64,000 nt of DNA. Source: Balaenoptera acutorostrata (Eukaryota > Chordata > Mammalia > Artiodactyla > Balaenopteridae). Below the pieces are notes generated by a model. It had not been told where the DNA came from and did not search any database. It worked only from the letters and a program-made list of their open reading frames with translations. The stretch covers positions 36,917,389 to 36,981,388 of the forward strand of contig NC_080077.1 of NCBI RefSeq assembly GCF_949987535.1, read 5' to 3'. Position numbers and translations under genes: made by a program. Position 1 is the stretch's first letter. Each line of letters starts with the position of its first letter. Below are positions 56,821-64,000 of the stretch, piece after piece.

Positions 56821-57419
56821 CATGAAAAGCCAAGTTGGCATTGAAAAGTTATATGGCAAACAAAGAAAAAAAGCAAGGGAATTAAATATTCTTAATGAAC
56901 AGGAGGTCATCCAGCCATTCTAGCATTATGCAGTCAACTCCATTCTAGACCATTACCTCACACAAGGACCAGGGTGACCACAGCTTCCTCTCCCTTACAG
57001 TATGTTTAAAACCTTGACAGATTACTGCAAATAACGCAACTCTTCATCAGTCTTCAGTAGGCAATACAACTGAAGAGATTACTTTCCAGGTCTGTACTTC
57101 TCAGTGAAGGCTTCATGCTTAAATAATCACATAGGAGGGCCAGTCTCATCCATTACACGTTGATTACCACTAGTATCTCTTTACCAACACTGCTAGTATC
57201 GACATTCCTAGCATGCTGTTTTTAAATTCTATAGGTGACTGCTATAAGCTCAGAGACAGCCCTAACTGCATGGAAAAGCATGATCTTGAAGAAATAACTT
57301 AACTCTCTGTGTTTTATGAGTTTATCTTTAGAGAGTGGAAATATTATAATGAGAGTTTTAGAAGTATCTTAAACATGAGGAGATTTAGGCCATAAAATTA
57401 ATTACTAGAATCTAGATCT
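56821..57419. other. Unrecognised sequence
   Basis: A possible MIR scrap lies near 57280-57340 ('aacttaactctctgtg'). No gene is recognised. Confidence 0.4.
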
Positions 57420-57575
57420 GATTCTCAATCCAAGCTTCTTTAGCTACCTCAAAAGGCAGATCTCCACCTGCCTCACAAATTCATTGTGAGGGTAAAATAA
57501 GGCAGAATGTGTTGGTGGAATAAACATACGTGAGAGTTCTTTGAAAAGACTCTACATAATGTACTTGTTATTAAT
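57420..57575 (+). repeat. MIR-like SINE relic
   Basis: 'cacctgcctcacaaattcat' plus 'tgtgagggtaaaataagg' and 'taatgtacttgttattaatt' fit the MIR 3' half. Confidence 0.5.
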
Positions 57576-58434
57576 TAAGTAGAAAATAGACCACAGTTAA
57601 TGTGACCTACAATGTTCACCCCAAGCCTGTTCTTGAACATTCAGCTCACACATAGTAATTAAAAGGTACAAAAAAGAACCATCGTCTTTTTTCATTCTAT
57701 ATTCAAACCCAGGTCAGGCCTATGAGATCCCTGGCATTCTCCATGCCCATCAGCCAGGGAATAACCTTTCCTATGACATGTCTACTGTGTCCCAAGGTTT
57801 GGGCATAAAGCCTTTGGAAGACACAACAGACCAAGGGTTTTCTATTTCTCCATGACAAAATCACAAGTATTGAATCCTGGCAACCAGGGCAGTAATTTTA
57901 AAGCTCCTTGAGACTATGTCAACACTGACATATAAATATATAAAATATATAACATTGCAATAATTTTAAATGAGAAAATTTCCCTTCTAAAGGAACATCC
58001 CTCTCCATCCTACTAGATGTATGCTCTTCTTTGACAGAGTTTCTACCTCCACACAGGATTAAAGGATACAACCATGCTCAAAATGACACATGAGAGTTTA
58101 TTACTCTGAGAAGCACAAACAGAATTAAATGACTATGAATATGAGAATACCACCTCCCCAGGCATACTTCACAAAAACATAGTAGTCAGAGAAAACTCAA
58201 CAGACAGCTCTACTAGTTTGCTTAGTGATGTCCCATGTATACCATCACTTTTTCCATTCCACCACTTAAATAACCATGAATCAAGGAAAAACTGTTCAAG
58301 AACATACCACCCTGAAAGTCAGCTCAAAAACAGTTCCAGAAAGCATTCAGTCCTCCTACTGCTTACATCACACTTTGGAAAAAACTCTAGAGCTAGATGA
58401 AGCATCCTGGATAAGTCTACTAACTCAGAAAATT
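57576..58434. other. Unrecognised sequence
   Basis: No gene, RNA or confident repeat is visible. Confidence 0.45.
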
Positions 58435-58545
58435 TGCAATTATTCATTGCTAGTATTTAGAAATGTAATTTATTTTTATATATTGACTTTATGTCCTATG
58501 AACTTGCTAAATTAACTTAGTTGTAGGAGATATATATGTTTTGTA
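58435..58545 (-). mobile_element. Old L1 ORF2 fragment
   Basis: 'cattgctagtatttagaaat...atattgactttatgtcctatgaacttgctaaatt' parallels the antisense L1 text near 19987-20060 (tgtataggaatgcaag...cctgcaactttacc), strongly diverged. Confidence 0.5.
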
Positions 58546-59595
58546 GGCCTCAAGCTACTCAAGTACCTGATTAACTGTACTCTCCCACTAACCTGTGTAA
58601 ATTCTGTAATTTAACTCTCTAACAGAGTTCCTCTTATTTTCTGTTTCTAAGTTCTTGAGAAAGTTGCAGCACCCAACTGATCATCCAGTACTAGGGGGAA
58701 AAAAAAATATGTCCTATTTTCTGTACTAGGGTACCAAATGAAACAATCTTGGCCAGTGTACTGAAGCCTGAAGCAGCATTACCCCTAGTGTGTCTGGAAC
58801 CCAGTTACACTCAGAAGAAAGGAGTTATAAGTCCTTTCTACTGGTCTCCAAACTTCTCATCCTACATACTTACATTGGAATTATCTTTATAGTTAATTTA
58901 TCTTGACATTCCAAATATATAACATACAGAGAGTGTGCAACAAGGAAAGAAATCTTATAGTGTAGAAAACCAGAGCCAATGGCGTTTACATCTTCCTCTC
59001 AGGTGTCTGAAGTTCAAAGTAGGCAATGTGATGGAGTTGACATGTTAGGAAAAATCACTAATTTGTTATGTGTTTTTATCTTACCCACATAACTCAGATT
59101 TGTGATCAAACAAATGTGAGGATAACTCATAAAACTCTCAAAATTATACTTGGACTTTTAAAAAGATAATTTAACACCTTTCTGGGAACATATCTCCCTC
59201 TTTCCACCTCAATTAAATAAGCAATGTGGAAAGTATTTCATAAGTAAGAAACAGTTCATGGAGCAGATTAAAATGTAAGATTCCTTTTCACACAAACTCT
59301 AGCACATACGAGATTTGAGTGAGGGGTCCAGAGTACATTGGGGTAAACTTAGAACTCTTGTACAGTTTCTAGAACTGTATCATTTGGCTCCACCAAGATT
59401 GGCAGAGCTCACATACTTTGAGTCACAAATTAAGAATGTGTCATTTTTACTTATTTGTGAGAATTCCGGTATCCAGTTGATCAGCTAACAAATAAATCTT
59501 TGGAAGTAGAAACACTGAATTGGTCAAAGTCCCTGAAACTTCTAGAAATCACCAAGACAAATGCAGAATTTCACAGTCACCACAGACTCAAAATA
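58546..59595. other. Unrecognised sequence
   Basis: No gene, RNA or confident repeat is visible. Confidence 0.45.
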
Positions 59596-59606
59596 TCATA
59601 ACAAAA

Positions 59607-59812
59607 TGGTACAGATGAACCCGTTTGCAGGGCAGAAACTGAGACACAGAAGTAGAGAAAAAACGTATGGACACCAAGGGGGGAAAGTGGCGGGAAGGGG
59701 GATGGTGGTGTGATGAATTGGGAGATTGGGATTGACATGTATACACTGATGTGTATAAAATGGATGACTAATAAGAACCTGCTGTATAAAAAAAAATTAA
59801 ATTTTAAAAATT
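59607..59812 (+). mobile_element. Severely 5'-truncated L1 (about 200 bases)
   Basis: Only the 3' UTR is present, starting 'tggtacagatgaacccgttt' and ending CCTGCTGTATAAA plus an A-rich tail, closely like 35189-35390. TCATAACAAAA at 59596-59606 and 59813-59823 is a perfect 11-bp target-site duplication. Confidence 0.88.
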
Positions 59813-59823
59813 TCATAACAAAA

Positions 59824-61059
59824 ATAAAGAAATAAACAAACATATGGACCAGCCACAGCGAAGAGCAAAAGGCCTCAGATTGTATTCACTGTGTGCTTCA
59901 TTTCCTCTAACAGTTAGAAAACCAGGTGTGGTACTTAAATGAAAATGAAAACTAAATCTGTACAGAGAATTCAACCACTATGAGCAAGTAATTATGATTA
60001 ATCACACCAAATAAAGTTTTTATAAGACTAAACTTGAATCATCTGAATAACTACCTTAACTGGCTATTTGTTTCTTGCACAGCTTCTTAAATTTTGAGAT
60101 CATATGATTGTATATAACTTAAATGCTTCTTAGGACTTGTAAACACAGTGATGAGTTATTTTTAACTTCTCTCTTCTGAGTAATTTAAAAACATGGAATA
60201 TGAATTAATAAGTTAAGAAGCCAGAATTTGAGCAAACTGAAAAAATCTCAAGATATTGAATGAATTTCCATACAGTCATTTTAAGGCCAGAATATACTGA
60301 TGGAAAGCAATTAATGTGTCATCAAAATGCACACTATTCTGTAGACTGAGATAACTGTTTGAGTTTTAACATTTCAACCCCAAAGAAGGTAACCAGGGCT
60401 CCTTAGGCTTCTATGTAAACAATCAAGTTGCCACACTAGATTACCATGCCCTTTGAGGTTGAGGACCCTCACAGTGCCAGGCAGATGGGACCTGACCCAG
60501 TGTACCCAAGAGACATTGCCCCAAATATCTCTCCTCAGTGTGAGAGAGCACATCTGTTTCAAAGGAAAGCTTTGAAGAAGATGGATTCAGATGCTGTTTC
60601 CCATATTAACAAACTAACACCCACACCCCACATATATGGAGTCTCTCTCAAAGTTGTTATTTTAGTCACAGAAATTGCACAGATGAATGTCAGGATGAAC
60701 CAGTCTTATGTACTAGAGCAAACAGTGATATAAGGATGTCTTGGTTTACTAAATTAAATTAAATATCAAGAGATAAACAGATGACATGAGATAAAGACTT
60801 ACATTCATACACACCCACGTACATAAGCATTGCTACCAATGGCACTGTAAATCAACTAATTGCTTTCAGAGAAGGCTTTATCTTTGATCAACAGTAAATG
60901 TGTTTATTTGTATATGTATACCTATATTTCCCTTAAAAAATTTTTTTGGGGAGGCAACAGGTTTTCAAGCAGAACAGAATTCTAATCAGAAATGGATGGA
61001 AGCTTTGCTCTACTTGCACAGCATGGTCTTTTTGGTCAATTCCAATTTGTCTAAATCGC
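59824..61059. other. Unrecognised sequence
   Basis: No gene, RNA or confident repeat is visible. The 95-codon frame at 60446-60733 has no family signature. Confidence 0.45.
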
Positions 61060-61205
61060 AATTCATTCAAAAATTCAACCATCCATCTCCTGAGCACATA
61101 CCCTGTGCTAGGCACTGTGGATAGACAATCAAGAAACAGTTCTGCCTCAAAGAAGTTTCCCAGGAGAGACAAGTGAGAAAGGGCTGTCATGAGAACTGTA
61201 GAAAC
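61060..61205. repeat. Ancient interspersed repeat, family not assigned
   Basis: 'ctgagcacataccctgtgct' ... 'aggcactgtggatagacaat' ... 'ctgcctcaaagaagtttccc' is the mammal-wide 'gagcacctactatgtgccagg' type. Confidence 0.5.
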
Positions 61206-61799
61206 TAACAGAGAAAGTCATGAGGTCTAGGCTGAATTAGGGAAACAAAGAAAAAATGTTATTTAGTTCCCTGGCAGGTAGTAGTGAAAAGAGTTCAACA
61301 AGGGGAAAGATGCTTGAGCATCTTGGAGGATTAGCTGGAATTTGACAAGTAGACATGACCAAGGATAGCAGGGCATAGGGCCTGGTAGTGCAAACAGCAT
61401 GTGCACATTCACAGAGGCAAGAAACAGCACAGCATGTTCAAGAACCAGTAGTTGAACTGTCATTGGATTTAAATACAGAACAGTTGTGTTAATATATTCT
61501 ATAATTTCCTTATAAATAAACCATACATTAAAGCCACATTGTGGTTTTTCCCCATCTTTTAATACTGAGAAAAAAAATCCCATGAATTTTCTTTGAAATT
61601 TTACAAGATCATCCAAAACACATTCTAGGGGAAAGTTACAAACACAATTACAGTAGATATAAATTCACAAATGACTTACAGTTGAACTTCAATAGGAAGA
61701 AACTCCTCCAATTTATTTCTTTTCCATCACCCTTGGATTTCAGGTTAAGCATTTAATTCAATTCTTTGCTCAGAAGCACCATATGGTAGAAGTTATTCC
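61206..61799. other. Unrecognised sequence
   Basis: No gene or confident repeat is visible. It may continue the old repeat to the left ('agcatgtgcacattcacaga'). Confidence 0.4.
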
Positions 61800-62030
61800 T
61801 GAAGCACAGTGCAAAGATTAAGAACTTTGGACCTGTTCCCACCTGGGTTTGAATCTTGCCTTTGTTTCTCAGTAAGTATGTGACCCTAAGTTTCTTACCT
61901 TTTTGAGCCTCCGTTTCCTTGTGTTATACCAACACACGCCTCAAATGGATAGTCTGATAATTAAATGAGATTATATGTAAAGAGCATTGCAGAGAGTCTG
62001 GCATGTAGTAAGATTTCAATAAATGATTTA
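61800..62030 (+). repeat. MIR SINE relic, near full length
   Basis: 'gattaagaactttggacctg', 'gggtttgaatcttgcctttg', 'gagcctccgtttccttgtgt', 'attaaatgagattatatgta' and 'ctggcatgtagtaagatttc' follow the whole MIR in order. Confidence 0.75.
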
Positions 62031-62542
62031 AAACTAAGAACAAAACAAGACAATACAATACTGGTCTGTAACTGCAAGCAAGATTAGGAGTTTATGTAAG
62101 CATCCAAGTAATTGTGAACTAATTCTCATTTTTGAGAAAACAGCTATTTTAGATATTTAAAAGGATGTGGGTTTCAGATGAAAATGGTTTGGGGTTTGGT
62201 TTTTCTAGCAAAGTCAGTCAATTCCCTTTTTTCTTCTAAGTGTATAGAACCAACCTAAACTTCTGTTCTCACTAAACTCCCTGAACTTCTTGAATTTTGG
62301 TTGTACCAAATTACCCTTTAGTTAAACGTTGCTTGTATTGTTTATTATAAATAGATGAGTGAAAGAAAAAGTACCTATACACCAAAGAAGGGGATATTGA
62401 GATATTTGAGAAGCCTAAAAACTCATGAACAGCATGGCACGCTTAAAAAAGGCAACCAGTAGAAGCCCACAAGAGCAGTTTCCAAGAACACCTTAATAAT
62501 TAGCACTGTCAATTGACTGACTCTTCAACTGATGCAACTGCA
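62031..62542. other. Unrecognised sequence
   Basis: No gene, RNA or confident repeat is visible. Confidence 0.45.
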
Positions 62543-62698
62543 CAGTATTTTTTAATCTGGCTGTATTAAAATCACCTGGGGATCCCTTTATGCTCCCTTG
62601 TGCCTTCTGGTTGAATTGGTCTAGATAGCAGCCTTGGTGTCTGCATCTCAAAAATTGCCCACTCAATTCAAATGTGCATCCAAGATTTAAAACCACTG
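62543..62698. mobile_element. MER5A-like hAT DNA transposon relic
   Basis: It begins CAGT and ends ACTG. Both ends carry the family pattern: 'taatctggctgtattaaaat' plus 'cacctgggg' on the left, 'aaatgtgcatccaagattta' on the right. No flanking 8-bp duplication survives. Confidence 0.65.
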
Positions 62699-62859
62699 GT
62701 GTGGCATAATGCCCTCTTATAATACTAAAAACAAGAAAGAGAGAATAGAAACTATTTGTTATATACAGGGACACTTGAAGATGGTCATGTTCTGATTTTT
62801 GGTTCCGTTAATAATTTTGCAAGGGAAAAATAATGTCATAAAATGTCTTTTGTTTAATT

Positions 62860-63145
62860 TAATTCAATTTAATGGCAATGTTTACTGAGTGCTTGCTATG
62901 TGCACTGTACATTGTGCTAATAACTGTCAGGAATATTTTTTTAAAGTCAGTGACACTGTTCTTGGCAGAGGAAATAATCCGATTGGGAAGACAACATTCA
63001 CACACAAAAACATAATTAGTGATAGCTATAACATAATAATATGAATAATTGAATGGTCTGATTCTAGAGTCTCAGGAAGGTCAGGAGAAATGACCAAAGT
63101 GGCTAAATTTCTAGGGAATGCTTCAAGGACACTGGGGGAAACTGA
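62860..63145. repeat. Ancient interspersed repeat, family not assigned
   Basis: 'atgtttactgagtgcttgct' plus 'atgtgcactgtacattgtgc' and later 'ggaatgcttcaaggacactg' are the mammal-wide 'tttattgag' type in order. Confidence 0.45.
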
Positions 63146-63935
63146 CACAGATCTTTAAAAGGTAAGAATTGTAAAAGCAGAGAGAAAAGGAGAAGTTGCT
63201 CAGCATTTCTTTTTGGGGATGTACATTGGGAAGAATCCAGTTTTCAAGTCATCTTTCTAGCTGGGCTTATTTATCATTGTCTAGTTTAAAGGCATACCCA
63301 GCCTGCCCCTGGCCTCCAACAAGGCTCTCCTTTCTTCACAATTTGGTGCCCGTGTAGGATATGAACAGACACACACCATGATAAAATGACAGCCATGGCC
63401 TCTTTCTGCAAAGAAAAAGTCTCTGAGATCAGTTCATAGGGAAAAGCAAAACCAAAAACAATGGAACAACCCTGTAGAAATCAAGACATTTTTAACACTC
63501 TTGAGTTTATTTCATTTTCACTCACTCCCAAGTGGGTTTCCTGACATTTTATTTTCTTGGCTAATGTTCTTTAGTTTACCATTTGTCTTCAGTCTACAGT
63601 CTTGCTCACTGGATTTGGTTGTGTCCTGCCTTTAAAATGCTAGCAGTATTTACTTTAAAGGTTTTAATATTGGTTGAGGATTTTTCTTCTTTAATTTGCA
63701 ATTTGTGGTTGGGAAATGATCTGTTTAATATTTTCCAATATAATATTCCTTCTTGCACTTCAGTGGGTCCGTTTACAAAATATTTAATGTCATTTGTGTC
63801 TTTGAAGAACAGTGTATTCAGTTAGAACAAAAGCGAGTTCTTGCATTGAGCTTGTGATGGTTTATAATTGGAAAACTACTAATAACTAGGTTTGTGAACT
63901 AATATAGAATAGGAAATTTTTGGATGTACACTCTA
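63146..63935. other. Unrecognised sequence
   Basis: No gene, RNA or confident repeat is visible. The 80-codon frame at 63583-63825 has no family signature. Confidence 0.45.
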
Positions 63936-64000
63936 TTCCTTTTATTCATTAATTTATTTACTCAACAAATGTTTACTGAGACACCCTCTCTGCATCAGGC
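63936..64000. repeat. Start of an ancient interspersed repeat at window edge
   Basis: 'ttcattaatttatttactca' plus 'acaaatgtttactgagacac' is the beginning of the mammal-wide 'tttattgag' type. It is cut by the end of the window. Confidence 0.4.

Overview
This is a stretch of mammalian nuclear DNA, very probably from a cetacean. The evidence is a set of tRNA-derived CHR-type SINEs (GGCGCAGTGGTT box A region, GGTTCGAGCCC box B, CCGCAACTAGAGAAAGCCC body) together with cetartiodactyl-type L1 LINEs, MIR/L2 relics, low CpG and high AT. I see no exon of a conventional host gene. It reads as an AT-rich intergenic or deep intronic region whose structure is set by retrotransposition.

Layout. 1-10 kb: old L1, CR1/L3 and MIR relics, plus a GC-rich retrocopy at 1779-3224 that I identify as the 5' part of LRRC41. 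It runs through an intact 5' splice site into intron-like sequence and ends in AATAAA plus a poly(A) tract between 14-bp target-site duplications, so it looks like a copy of an intronically polyadenylated transcript. 10.8-12.2 kb: three SINEs, two of them inverted relative to each other. 14.3-14.8 kb: an L1 tip, possibly with a short 3' transduction. 17.0-24.2 kb: the main feature, a full-length minus-strand L1 with both ORFs open, a complete 5' UTR with a 75-bp tandem duplication, a perfect 14-bp target-site duplication, and about 1.1 kb of non-L1 sequence (with an 82-bp, 5.8-copy minisatellite) between its own 3' end and the terminal poly(A). That is a 3' transduction. 29.8-35.4 kb: a SINE, then a second L1 on the plus strand, truncated just upstream of the ORF1 start and inactivated by a stop codon and several frameshifts. 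The two L1s form a roughly 5-kb inverted repeat about 7 kb apart.

35-64 kb: mostly unrecognised AT-rich sequence with scattered L1 tips, MIR, L2, an MLT1 LTR, a Tigger-like DNA transposon, MER5A, two more SINEs and microsatellites. Two stretches (about 42.0-42.5 kb and 54.9-55.5 kb) have the look of unique, possibly conserved non-coding DNA, but this cannot be tested here.

How the parts work together: the L1 machinery (ORF1p plus ORF2p) explains nearly everything recent. It mobilised itself, carried flanking DNA with it, and in trans supplied the activity that inserted the CHR SINEs and the LRRC41 retrocopy. All of these carry poly(A) or A-rich tails and most have recognisable target-site duplications. 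Repeat names and homologies are by eye; no database search was possible.
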